Below, one piece after another: positions 50,490 to 59,679 of a stretch of 64,000 nt of DNA. This DNA is from Wolbachia endosymbiont of Litomosoides brasiliensis. GTDB lineage: Bacteria; Pseudomonadota; Alphaproteobacteria; Rickettsiales; Anaplasmataceae. Position numbers and translations under genes: made by a program. Within the stretch, counting starts at the first letter, position 1, and each line of letters starts with the position of its first letter. Below the pieces are notes generated by a model that saw nothing but the letters and a program-made list of their open reading frames with translations, did no database searches and was not told the DNA's origin. The stretch covers positions 22,604 to 86,603 of the forward strand of contig NZ_WQMO01000002.1 of NCBI RefSeq assembly GCF_013366805.1. Reading direction: 5' to 3'.

Positions 50490-51310
50490 CCTTAAGATGC
50501 ATTTTAAAACAAAGTTATGGTTCAGAGAGACTACTGCTACTCCAGTGTCACACGCTGGAATAACACTAAACCGAGAAGTTGAAGCAAAAGAAATGCTAAG
50601 CAGACCAAACATATACAGCAAAGAGTTCATAGTAATGCAACATAACCATGAAGTTCAAGGATTGTCAGTGTCAAAACCACTGCAGAGTAAGGGAAGAGTG
50701 TACAGCAAAACTGTTGTCTTAAGGGCCAATCCTTTCTTCGAGCACAGGCATTATGAAATCTCAAGGATTTAGCTTAAGTTATGGAGAAATCGACACTTAT
50801 CATATGGCAGCATGTGCAATTGACACTACCATACGTAATATATAGCCGCAGGCCGCATGGGAAAATATAGACCATCTAGCTGTTGCCCGACAATTTTTAC
50901 TGTGTAATGCTTACAATCTAGAAGGCTGTGGCAACTAAAGAGAGCTGTAAGGGATATAATAAAAATGGCAAAGAAGTGATGATTTCTGTACCACCTTTAT
51001 TACCCATCTCAGCAGTTGAGATTATAAGAAATATTGAAAATGCAGTATCGCTTGACGTGAAAATGCCGGGAGACTTGATATATATGCTTTTGGTATAACC
51101 CACAATGAACTTGGTAGATTTGAATATCAATTATATAGTGGAATAGACGACAACAATATGCCAAAAGTTGATACAAAGAACGCCAGAAAGTATATGAGTG
51201 TTTTAACTAGGCAGCAATAAGAGAGAGTATCGTTGCTTCCACAATTGCACCAAAACTTGGGAGGGCTGACTATTGTTTTCGTAAAATCGCTAAATGACAT
51301 TTTTTGAATT
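50490..51310 (+). pseudogene. purL: purL pseudogene (phosphoribosylformylglycinamidine synthase)
   Basis: Read across frames, family blocks appear in order: NIYSKEFIVMQHNHEVQGLS and KPLQSKGRVYSKTVVLRANP (one frame, 50497-50772), then GEIDTYHMAACAIDTTIRN, an IDHLAV-like block, NGKEVMISVPPLLPISAVE, LDVKMPGDLIYML, and IVASTIAPKLG near 51240. These are the AIR-synthase-like segments of PurL, which makes FGAM in purine synthesis. The N-terminal half and the glutaminase end are gone, and many stops and frameshifts interrupt the rest. A repeat core (CCAGTGTCACACGCTGG) lies at about 50541. Confidence 0.8.
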
Positions 51311-51344
51311 ACAAAGTAGAATTCTGTTACTATTGCATCACAAA

Positions 51345-51950
51345 ACCAGAAGAGGTTTGAAGAATTTTTAGGTATAATCTATTCATGTATTGGTAAAGTG
51401 ACAGAAGAGAAAGTTCTAAATGTTAGAGATATCTTAAAAGTAAAAGACTTAGATCGCATATACTAGTCTAAGTATTTTTTTTTAATTATGCTAAATAATT
51501 CTTTTACTATATGCAATGTTTACTTAGAATAAATGTATATTACTATATTTGGGCGGGTAATTATGTCTATTTTATCAATTCTTTTGTTTATTAGCCTTTC
51601 TTTACCCAACATTTAAATAAATTAATAATATGTACCGTATAGCCTAATAACATGCACATTATTATGTTGTATTCTTAAACGGCAGGATTTTAGCTTGATG
51701 ATATTGACTTCATACATTGATAGCACCATTACGTATTTTGAGCTATTATGTAAATTTTCTGCAGACAAGTGCTTATTAATATATATCAGAGGCTTAGCTC
51801 TTAAATTTTCCTACGCATCAATATTAAGCATCCGCTTATTTGTAGTAGCATATTTATTTTATCTAGCAAAAAGAAAATATATTAAGCTTCATACCTAACC
51901 TGTTTTCTAACAGTAACTTCACGTTTCTGTAGATTTTAACATATGCGTTT
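51345..51950 (+). pseudogene. VUT-family transporter pseudogene, copy 2
   Basis: Parallel to 44765-45500 at the nucleotide level, with the same upstream remnant (GAAAGTTCTAAATGTTAGAG), the start MSILSILLFISLSLPNI closed by a stop, a deletion of the middle and an intact C-terminal piece (ALKFSYASILSIRLFVVAYL). Where copy 1 keeps the middle, copy 2 keeps the end, so the two copies decayed independently. Confidence 0.5.
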
Positions 51951-51959
51951 TCTTTGTTC

Positions 51960-52794
51960 TAATACCAATTCCTACTGTACAAGGAACGGATGGACAATGA
52001 TGGAAAAGAAGCCATACTGAAGCAAGTAAAACAGCAAGGTTTAAATGATATAAAAATCAAAATTATTGTATAAAAAAGTCGTGAAATCAGCAAAAGAAAC
52101 GCTGAAGAAACTGCAAAATAACGCATGTGTGCAAAGAAACTAAATGCTGTAATTGCAGCAAAAAAGTACAGTATAATAGCTGTAACAAAAATATGTTGCA
52201 TTTTAAGAACAGCATTGACTACATTAAAGTGCCCAAAATTTGGAAGAGAAGAAAAATTGTTTTCTCCTCTTCAACGTTGTAGAAAAACTAGATTAAATCG
52301 GAGCAATTTGAACAAGTTAGATTTAAGCAGGGAGAGTTAAAAAAAAACTTAATGAGACTATTAGTAAGTATCCTGAACAAAAGTTATTTTTCTCTGATGG
52401 ATCTTGGTTTGCACACATTCGAAAGTTGGACACGGGTGATTTAAAATGGTGTTAAAACATAGATCAAAGTAAAATTAGGCAGGCAGAATTTTTACCTCCA
52501 CACTATAGTTAATCCCAGAAATGAAGAGAGTTTTAGCTCATCTTGTTATGAATTGTGCTAGTTGATATAAGTCAAAAAATTTAAAGGTACATAAAAATAT
52601 TGAGATTTTATACTTACCACCATACCCACTAGAGCTCAATCCTATTGAGAGAACATTTTGCGTAATAAAGTCTATAATACAATTTGTTTTCTTGAGGGTG
52701 CTTTGTACAAATTTATTACTTTTCCTTTTTACTCCACAACTAAACAACTCTGTAATGTCACTTACTTGACTCACTAATAGGTAAGAATTAGCAT
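51960..52794 (+). mobile_element. IS630-family remnant
   Basis: Plus-strand copy from left end AATACCAATTCCTACTGTAC to right end GTAAGAATTAGCATTA. It has a deletion in the helix-turn-helix part and frameshifts through the DDE domain (LFFSDGSWFAHIRKLD-like near 52385). The stretch 52795-53084 holds hydrophobic minus-strand debris without a family match. Confidence 0.75.
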
Positions 52795-53084
52795 TAATGC
52801 AAATCTATTAAGATACTTACTATAGCTCCTATTATTACTGCTATTCCCACATCATTAAATAATTTAAACCAAACACCTTACTCCTTTTTATACTTACAAT
52901 CTTACAGTTTTTTCAGGTTTATCCTATATTATAAAATTCATATAAGTACTTTATATGCTATGAATAATATGTAAGTCAGTTCATTTTATAGAACTGTTAG
53001 TTCTCAGCTTAGCACCGTTTACGTAGGTTCCAAGTATAAATGTCAACCAACCAGATTATAGCAGGTAACGCAAAGAGACTAATT

Positions 53085-53980
53085 AGCGCTCTTTTGTTAG
53101 CATCATCTTTAGCAAAAGCTTCCTCCCACGCACCTTGGGCCGCTGCACAGCTATATTCTGTTACTCCATTTTCAAAGAAATTCGTATGTTCAACACCATT
53201 TAGTGTTCCATCAAGCCACAGAAGGGAATTGCCATTAATATCATATATGGGCTTCAGCTCAATTGCGTTAATCTCTATTTGCTATATAGCATATGTAATT
53301 GCACACCTCTTCTGCAGATAGCCCTTCAACGTTCCTAAGTCAAAGGCAAGCTTTATGAATTTATCTTCAAGTCCAATGACAGTGCGACATGCAGAATATA
53401 GTTCCTTTGAACTCATCATTCCAAACTTCATTGTTCTCTTTAATAAATGTATTGAATAAATTAATAATCGAATTAGTGTGCAAGGCTTCGTCATGTGCTG
53501 ACTAGGCAATTACTTGTCCCATACCTTTCATTTTTCTAAAGCGTTGAAAATTGAGCAAAATTGCAAATGATGCAAACAGTTACAATCCTTTGGTAAAGGC
53601 ACCGAATACTACCAGGATTTTAGCCACATGTTTTTTATCATGTTTTTTGCTGCCCTCCTCAAATTTTAGCATATATTCACATTTCTTTCTCATAATATCA
53701 TATTTTAAAAATGCTTGATACTCACTTTCTGGCATGCTAATTATGTCTAAAAGACAAGAATAGGCTGCAATATACATATTTCCGTTGGTTTAAATATATT
53801 TGAATAATGCCTCACTTGAAAGTTTAACCTTTCAATCCCTCACATCATCAGCAAGCTGGGCTTTTTCTGGTATCCAATGTATCCTTTTGTTGCTATAACC
53901 AAGCATCGTACGCCCAAGGGTAATTAAAAGGTTTATATATTGGATCTACTTCTAACAATAACATAGAACACCTAATTATT
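53085..53980 (-). pseudogene. nrdB: nrdB pseudogene (class I ribonucleotide reductase beta subunit)
   Basis: Read on the minus strand across frames: LLEVDPIYKPFNYPWAYDAW, then a PEKAQLADDVRDWK-like block, MYIAAYSCLLDIISMPESEY, VVFGAFTKGLQLFASFAILL, MKGMGQVIA, NSIINLFNTFIKEN, LAFDLGTLKGLSAEEVCNYI and the C-terminal GVEHTNFFENGVTEYS with QGAWEEAFAKD. This is the full order of NrdB with at least six frameshifts or stops. NrdB holds the diiron-tyrosyl radical needed for dNTP synthesis, so an intact copy is expected elsewhere in the genome. Confidence 0.85.
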
Positions 53981-54096
53981 TTCTGAAGTAAATATTATAT
54001 TAAGCGATATAAAAAATCAGTCAATTTAACTTTTACAAAATTTGACGACAAGTAGTTTATTAGTGTATTGTAGCTTTAAGTAATTTATCAACAGAG

Positions 54097-54462
54097 ATGC
54101 GAGTACTAACATTTTTTGTTTTGTTGTTCTTAGCAAGCTGTCACACTATTCACAATCATGGAGTTCCAGGCATTAGTATTGAATTGCGCAGCAAGATAAA
54201 AGTAGGTGATGATAAAGAAAAAGTAGTTCACACTTTGGGATCACCAACATTGATATCTAAATTCGATAAAAATATTTGGTACTATATCTCATATAAAATT
54301 AAACAGGCTAATTTCTTGGGAAAGAGAAAATATAGCAGTAAATCTCTGCGAATCTCATTTGATCAGGGTGACAAAGTTACAAATATAGAAGAAATCGACA
54401 TTTTAGAGAGGTCTTTGGTTGTTGTTGATTGGAAATTTGCTGACTTTAGAGTTTCTCTGTAA
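54097..54462 (+). CDS. bamE: outer membrane assembly lipoprotein BamE/OmlA family
   Basis: 121 residues. A lipoprotein signal (LLFLASC, lipid Cys15) is followed by a SmpA/OmlA domain: KIKVGDDKEKVVHTLGSPTL, then NIWYYISYKIKQ and the strand LRISFDQGDKVTNIEEIDI. BamE stabilises the BAM complex that inserts outer-membrane barrels. It would be exported to the outer membrane by the Lol system (lolC at 18.2 kb). Isolated gene, intact. Confidence 0.85.
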   Translation: MRVLTFFVLLFLASCHTIHNHGVPGISIELRSKIKVGDDKEKVVHTLGSPTLISKFDKNIWYYISYKIKQANFLGKRKYSSKSLRISFDQGDKVTNIEEIDILERSLVVVDWKFADFRVSL

Positions 54463-54469
54463 AAAATAA

Positions 54470-54836
54470 AATTTTACTGTGCTATACTGATGTTATTCCA
54501 GCATATAACGCACAACTACACGAACATCAGGTAGCTTATAGAAATGCAAAAAATTGCTTGACAGGTTTTAATAGCTCTCTTAATTACAACATTGGAGCTA
54601 TTTATCTTCAGTCTATGCAGGTAATAACGACAAAAAACTCAACGCACTTAGCACATTTTGTTTAATTTTTTGCACTGTATGCACTTACCTAACATAAGTT
54701 TAAGGTGTGCTTGTTAAAGCATGAGACGGTAAAAAACTCCTATTTTTAAAATAGGCAGCGAATAACTAGCTAACAGTAGTTTTTTTGCCTCTTCCCTGCT
54801 TAGTGAATCTCTTAAAACTTGTAGCTGAAATAATTT
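54470..54836. repeat. gap of palindromic and dispersed repeat blocks, no gene
   Basis: Starts with a repeat core (ATTCCAGCATATAACGCACA near 54494) of the kind inserted in leuS. A middle block (TGTTTAATTTTTTGCAC near 54660) is also found at 38680, and a third block (TTTTTTGCCTCTTCCCTGC near 54780) at 44380. No coding frame is visible. Confidence 0.5.
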
Positions 54837-56312
54837 ATATTAATTCCTACTATATTAAGAAATGGATAGACAATAATGGAAAAGAAGCTACACGGCATTA
54901 GAATCAAAGTTATTGGATGAAAAAGTCGTGGAATCAGCAAAAGAAACGTTGAAAGGAGTGTGAAATAACGCATACGTTGCAAAAAAAAACTAAATGCTGT
55001 AATTGGCAGCAAAAGAGCACGGTGTAACAGCTGTAGCAAAATTAAATCAGGGTTAATTTGAGCAAATTGAAGTATAGATACAAGAAGACCATAATATTAC
55101 TATTAAAGAAATGAGAAAAGAACCTGGAAAAATTTGGCCTTGAATGCTAGCAAGTTTACAGTACATCGGAATATGCAAAAAATGAAGTTTTCGTATATTA
55201 CGCCAATACCAATTCGTAATGAACAAGATAAAAGTAGATAAGAAGAGTTTTAAAAACTTAATGAGACACCAGTTTTTATTGTTAGTGGGTCAAATAAGTG
55301 ACATTACAGAGCTGTTTAATTGTGGAGCAAAAAAGAGAGGTGATAAATTTGCACAAGGTGCTCTCAAACAAAGCAATTGTATTATAGACTTTATTATGCA
55401 AAATGTTCTGTTTTATATATAACCAAAGTCTCTCGATAGGATTGAACTCAGGTAAGTATGCTGGTGGGTATACAATCTCAATATTTTTAGGTAACTTTAA
55501 ATTTTTTAACTTATATCAACTAGCGCAATCCATGATAAGAAAAGGCTTCTCTTATTCTTAAATATTGTGACATTTGTTCAAGAAATATATTCATATAATC
55601 AGTGTTGACATTCGGTACAAATAAGCTAGAACTCCCTCCATTTCTAGGATTAACTGCACTATAGAGATAAAAATTTTCTATAATTTTACTTTAAACCTGC
55701 ATTCTAATGCCCCCCTTTTAACCACTCATGTTCAACTTTCGAATGTGTGCAAAACTGCAGTTCATTAAAGAAAAATGACTCTTATTCAGGATATTTATCA
55801 ATAGTCTTATTAAGTTTTTTTTCAAAACTTTTCCTGTCTACCTTTTTTATTCATTGTGAATTAGTCTTGACGTAATTGTACGAAACTTCATTTTTTACAT
55901 ATTATAGTGTACTGTAGACTTGCTGATATTCAAGTAAAATTTTTCCTGGATTTTCATCTCATTTCTTTAATAGTAATATTAGGCTTTTTTGTACCCATAC
56001 TCTAACTCATTTAAATTGGCCATGATTCCAATCTAGTTTTTCTATGACGTTGATGGGAACAAGCAATTTCTCTTTTCTTCCAAGTTTTAGTACTTACCCA
56101 TGTAGTCAATGTTATTATTGAAATGCAACATATTTTTGCTACGGCTGTTATACTATAACTTTTTGCTGCAGTTACAGCATTTAGCTTCTTTTTACAACAT
56201 ATGTGTTATTTCACACTTCCTTCAGCGTTTCTTTTGCTGATTCCACGACTTTTTCATCCAACAACTTTGATTTTAATGCTATCTAAATCTTGTTATTTTA
56301 CTTACTTCCAGT
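54837..56312. mobile_element. fold-back IS630 composite, copy D
   Basis: A plus-strand N-terminal half from 54837 (left end TAATTCCTACTATATTAAG) runs to AATGAGAC at 55267, then joins the right end of an inverted, longer copy (CAGTTTTTATTGTTAGTGGG) that runs to ~56312. The join lies within ten bases of that in copies A-C; the ATTGGTAAT bases are missing. The terminal repeat at the right outer end is lost. It is the longest of the four and has no intact frame. Confidence 0.75.
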
Positions 56313-56390
56313 AACGTAAAGCAATTTCTTGGTTATCATACTTTAACCAAGAAAAGCCCTGCTAAAATCAGATAAAGTTCCTATACATAC

Positions 56391-56987
56391 TTAACGAGAT
56401 TTGCCTTTTTTGCTAAAAAAAATATCATGCAGTCTTTTATCTATAGCTTCCTCTATATCTTTAACCAATAGCTGCTTTATCATATTTACTTTCCGTTTTT
56501 CATCTTGAGAATGATGTTCATCATTGCAACTATAACGGCTGTTATTACCGTAATTGCTCTTGCTGCTACAACCATAACTGCTGGCACTTAGTTTATTACG
56601 GTGACTCACTCCATCACTCCTTTTGCCTGTAATCATAAATTTAAGCATTTGTATCATCTTTTCCTTCAGAAAAGACTTCCAGCCTGTGGTAAGAAACAAT
56701 CTATAGAAAAAATGTGGAGCAAGAAGTGCTACTAACATTCTAAAAGAAACCCCATAACCTAGATTTTCTCTGCTACCATAATACCACTTACAATATTGAA
56801 ACAGATGGTAAAATGCATTTTTTAAAGAACTAAATTCCACAGCATACCAAAAGCCATTGCTGAGAAACATGAGCATAATGCTGGATACATAAAGATACAC
56901 TATAAGGAGAAACAGCTTTACAACTATATCCTTTAAGCTGCCTAATATATAATTTAATAAACTTAATTTATAGAAAAGTGATATCAT
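56391..56987 (-). CDS. membrane protein of unknown function
   Basis: 198 residues, not recognised. Hydrophobic helices lie at ~18-45 (VVKLFLLIVYLYVSSIMLMF) and ~85-105 (MLVALLAPHFFYRLFL). The second half is polar with a Ser/Asn/Tyr-rich stretch (residues ~130-155) and a charged helix at the end (MIKQLLVKDIEEAIDKRLHD). It starts 18 bases after the tRNA-Gln CCA end on the same strand. The frame is clean and long for this debris-rich region, so I take it as real. Restricted to close relatives, I would guess. Confidence 0.65.
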   Translation of the reverse strand: MISLFYKLSLLNYILGSLKDIVVKLFLLIVYLYVSSIMLMFLSNGFWYAVEFSSLKNAFYHLFQYCKWYYGSRENLGYGVSFRMLVALLAPHFFYRLFLTTGWKSFLKEKMIQMLKFMITGKRSDGVSHRNKLSASSYGCSSKSNYGNNSRYSCNDEHHSQDEKRKVNMIKQLLVKDIEEAIDKRLHDIFFSKKGKSR

Positions 56988-57005
56988 TCCACACCACCCT
57001 TAATA

Positions 57006-57080
57006 TGGCTGGGGTGGAAGGATTCGAACCTTCGAATGGCGGTATCAAAAACCGCTGCCTTACCACTTGGCTACACCCCA
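57006..57080 (-). tRNA. tRNA-Gln (anticodon TTG) with encoded CCA
   Basis: Minus strand: acceptor TGGGGTG/CACCCCA, D-arm GCCAAGTGGTAAGGC, anticodon stem GCGGT/ACCGC around TT-TTG-AT, T-arm GAAGGTTCGAATCCTTC, discriminator G and an encoded CCA at 57006-57008. The first ten bases are also the last ten bases of cutA, including its stop codon, so the tRNA has to be cut out of the cutA transcript. Confidence 0.96.
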
Positions 57081-57406
57081 ATACTACTCACATCAATAAT
57101 ATTATTAACCCAATTAGCAAAAGATTTATTTACTTTTTCTATAGGTATTATCACAATAGCTGGCTGATCATAAGAACTCATCGCCTCAATCTTTTCTATA
57201 ATTTTATCAACTTGACCACTTCTGCTTTTCATAATTGTTATTACTTCACAACTACTGTTAATTTCACCTTTCCATAAATAAAGAGAATTTACTTTAGGAA
57301 ATATATTTGCACATACAATTAACCTCTTGCTTAATAATGCTTCAGAAACAGTTTTAGCCTCCTTTATACCTGAAAAAGTTATATAAACTAAAACTAAACT
57401 GTTCAT
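57071..57406 (-). CDS. cutA: CutA1 family protein
   Basis: 111 residues. The CutA ferredoxin-like fold is recognisable: LVLVYITFSGIKEAKTVSEA, LLSKRLIVCANIFPKVNSLY, WKGEINSSCEVITIMKSRSG and a C-terminal FANWVNNII. CutA forms trimers and has been linked to divalent-metal tolerance, with its true role unsettled. The stop codon lies inside tRNA-Gln, directly downstream. Length is normal. Confidence 0.92.
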   Translation of the reverse strand: MNSLVLVYITFSGIKEAKTVSEALLSKRLIVCANIFPKVNSLYLWKGEINSSCEVITIMKSRSGQVDKIIEKIEAMSSYDQPAIVIIPIEKVNKSFANWVNNIIDVSSIGV

Positions 57407-57560
57407 TAGAATCTACATAAACGCACTGTTAATATACCTCACTTAGATTAATTTATCAAGAGAAAATAGAAGAGACTTTTTTTTAAATCCTGTTGTTTCA
57501 GCACGCAACGCTGGAATTTAGAAATTTCTTATAATCAAATCCTTGATTAGAAAAACAAAA

Positions 57561-57591
57561 AAAGGATGTCACTCACCAAGCAACATCCTTT
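57561..57591 (-). terminator. intrinsic terminator of the 543-residue protein gene
   Basis: AAAGGATGT and ACATCCTTT make a perfect 9-bp stem with a 13-base loop. On the minus strand it is followed by a T-run (complement of 57553-57560). It lies 21 bases after the stop of the gene at 57612, the clearest terminator in the window. Confidence 0.8.
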
Positions 57592-57611
57592 GCAGAAAGC
57601 AAGTATTTTGT

Positions 57612-59237
57612 TTAGAGATATAACACCTCTACATCTGGTTTTTCAGCCTTAGGTTGACTAAACTTTGTAGTAGGTTTATCTCTTTTGAAGTCTTCACCTG
57701 TATCTTCTACTGCTATCGCAGAAGTAGAAGGCTGTTGTCCCATCAATTTGTCCAAAAAACCTGTGCTTTTTAAGCTTGCACGAGCTTTAGCTAAGTCTTC
57801 CGGAAAAAGACTTTGTTTTTCCAGCATAAAAAGACCAGAACCCATTCCACCATCAGAACTCAAGGAGCTCAGAGAAAGCCCTTTTGATACTTGTGGTAGA
57901 GCTACTGGAACAAGCACAGAAGAATCATTTAAACTATTAGATAAGTTGCTTCTAAAAAGGTTGGGGTTGACTGTTGCAATCTTATCAGCATCTTCAGCTG
58001 GAAGAGGAGTACCATAAAAAGCACTCTTTCCTATTTCTCTGGCTGGTATATCTGATACAGGAAGAACTTGATACTCAATGTTAGTAGCTTCTTCTGGTGC
58101 TTTACTTCCTTTATTCCACGATAACCATTTTAAAAATCTACTAGAAGATTGTACTTTTCTATGCTTCCCAGAATTCAACAATTCTGCTGTACCGTTAACA
58201 GTACCGTCAGCTCCTATAGAACTAAATAAATTGCTTCTTGATAAACTAGATTGCGTTGAATCTCTTCTGCTTTCACCATGACTTTTTGCCGTTCCATTAA
58301 TGCCTTCTAAAAGTTTGTGCTCTGTTTTACGCTCTTTAACAATTCTCTTAATCTCATCATGATATTCAGAAAAAATTTCATAAAGATTATTGTTATCTTG
58401 AGTCAACAGATTTTGCAACTTCCTAGAGTTTAATTTGCTAACAAAACCTGCTTGATACCCTAATTGACTGATTAACTGTTTTTCTTTAAAACTTTGCTGA
58501 CCATCAACAGAGTAAGCTTTTTCCAATATCTTTCCCTTTAATTCAGAGAATACTTTTTTGACTAAAACAGAGCTATCACTAGCTTTATCTCCAAAAACCT
58601 CCTTAATAAACATTTCTTTTATAGTATTGAAATTTCTCGTTTTTTCTTCGGTTTTAAAAATAACCGTTGAATTTTGCAGCCCTATTGAATACGGGATGCT
58701 ATCTAAATTAGACATACTCGCACCTAAGTCACCTAGCTTGTACCCCATTGCTTTTAACGCAGAACTAGTTCCCTCCCTTGCTGCTTGTTCCATAGAACTC
58801 ACAGCTTCTTTCACTGAGTCTTTAGTACGCACAGCACTATCTTTAATTTGTCCTCCAATATATTTTACCCCCTCAATTGTTTTTTCTGCAGCATACCTGA
58901 AGCCTGCTTCTACTCGTGCCCTGCATTTATACAAAGTTACACCAAGCGCTGCAAGTGCTAAAATTGCAAGTACTCCACCTACTATACTGCCTGCAATTAT
59001 TGGAGCTGATGCAATTGCAAAACCAGCTCCTATTGTCACGGTTGCTGCTAACGTACCTATAAACAAACCAAGGATTACTCTGTTCGTTACTTCTAATGAT
59101 TTTATCCTCTTCTCCAATGATTGCATTTGTTGTAACAAATCATCTGAAGAAAGTGTAATGCTATTTATTTGTTGAAGTTTCTGTACTTCAACAGAATTTG
59201 AATTTATTTCTTGACTAAGTAACACTTTGAACCTCAC
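57612..59237 (-). CDS. large membrane/coiled-coil protein of unknown function, candidate effector
   Basis: About 541 residues from the GTG at 59237; a TTG at 59243 would give 543. Numbering below is from the TTG. N-terminal coiled coil (residues ~18-52: VEVQKLQQINSIT, LLQQMQSLEKRIKSLE), then a Gly/Ala-rich double transmembrane hairpin (~56-103), then an amphipathic stretch at ~111-155 (AAEKTIEGVKYIGGQIKDSA) that looks like the KTKEGV repeats of alpha-synuclein. The remaining ~380 residues are polar, Ser-rich and mostly without predicted globular motifs. No family is firmly recognised. A strong terminator follows. The topology fits a Wolbachia effector that acts on host membranes, possibly related to the synuclein-domain effector WalE1, but that is inference. 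Confidence 0.8.
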   Translation of the reverse strand: MRFKVLLSQEINSNSVEVQKLQQINSITLSSDDLLQQMQSLEKRIKSLEVTNRVILGLFIGTLAATVTIGAGFAIASAPIIAGSIVGGVLAILALAALGVTLYKCRARVEAGFRYAAEKTIEGVKYIGGQIKDSAVRTKDSVKEAVSSMEQAAREGTSSALKAMGYKLGDLGASMSNLDSIPYSIGLQNSTVIFKTEEKTRNFNTIKEMFIKEVFGDKASDSSVLVKKVFSELKGKILEKAYSVDGQQSFKEKQLISQLGYQAGFVSKLNSRKLQNLLTQDNNNLYEIFSEYHDEIKRIVKERKTEHKLLEGINGTAKSHGESRRDSTQSSLSRSNLFSSIGADGTVNGTAELLNSGKHRKVQSSSRFLKWLSWNKGSKAPEEATNIEYQVLPVSDIPAREIGKSAFYGTPLPAEDADKIATVNPNLFRSNLSNSLNDSSVLVPVALPQVSKGLSLSSLSSDGGMGSGLFMLEKQSLFPEDLAKARASLKSTGFLDKLMGQQPSTSAIAVEDTGEDFKRDKPTTKFSQPKAEKPDVEVLYL

Positions 59238-59388
59238 TATCAATCAAACATATTTATATTGTACACCTTCAATTCTTAAGTTAGTATTAACTGGGCCATT
59301 AGTGTTTATTCATCTTCAATAGTTTTGCTTGAAGTGTTTTTCTGTGGCCTAAAAAATTAGGTTAAATGCTCTCCGAACTAAAGTACTC

Positions 59389-59592
59389 ATGCAATACATA
59401 AAAAGGGCATTCTTTTTCTTAATTATTGCAGTTCTAACAATAGTTTTATTATCTAAATTATCCTCACCTGCATGAAACGCAGTTCACTCAAAGAACAACA
59501 ACAAGGGATTTAAAATAAGACCAGAAAGTTCCATAGAGTCAATCATATCACAACAGAGGAAAGGAAGTGTACGACCACGTCTTTCATTCTGA
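59389..59592 (+). pseudogene. small single-helix membrane protein split by an in-frame TGA
   Basis: An ATG frame codes for 28 residues with one transmembrane helix (AFFFLIIAVLTIVLLSKL) and stops at TGA 59473-59475. The same frame continues for 38 more codons (KGFKIRPESSIESIISQQRK and beyond) to a TGA at 59590. The join looks like one 67-residue protein with a single nonsense mutation. Family unknown. The remaining gap 59238-59679 shows nothing else. Confidence 0.4.
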
Positions 59593-59679
59593 TAATTAAC
59601 TCGCAAACAAAAGTAATTTATGTTTGCATTTTCTTATTAAAGAAGTAATACTAGTGTATTAATTATAGAATTAATCGTT

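Noticed and set aside
56978..57277. 99-codon plus-strand frame beginning MISFHTTLNMAGVEGFEPSN
   Set aside because: It is the antisense of tRNA-Gln (the GVEGFEPSNGG pattern is a well-known false protein from tRNA complements) and then the antisense of cutA.
58558..59175. 205-codon plus-strand frame
   Set aside because: It lies wholly antisense to the large membrane protein gene, which has clear domains, a start and a terminator; the frame is a shadow of its Ala/Ser-rich codons.
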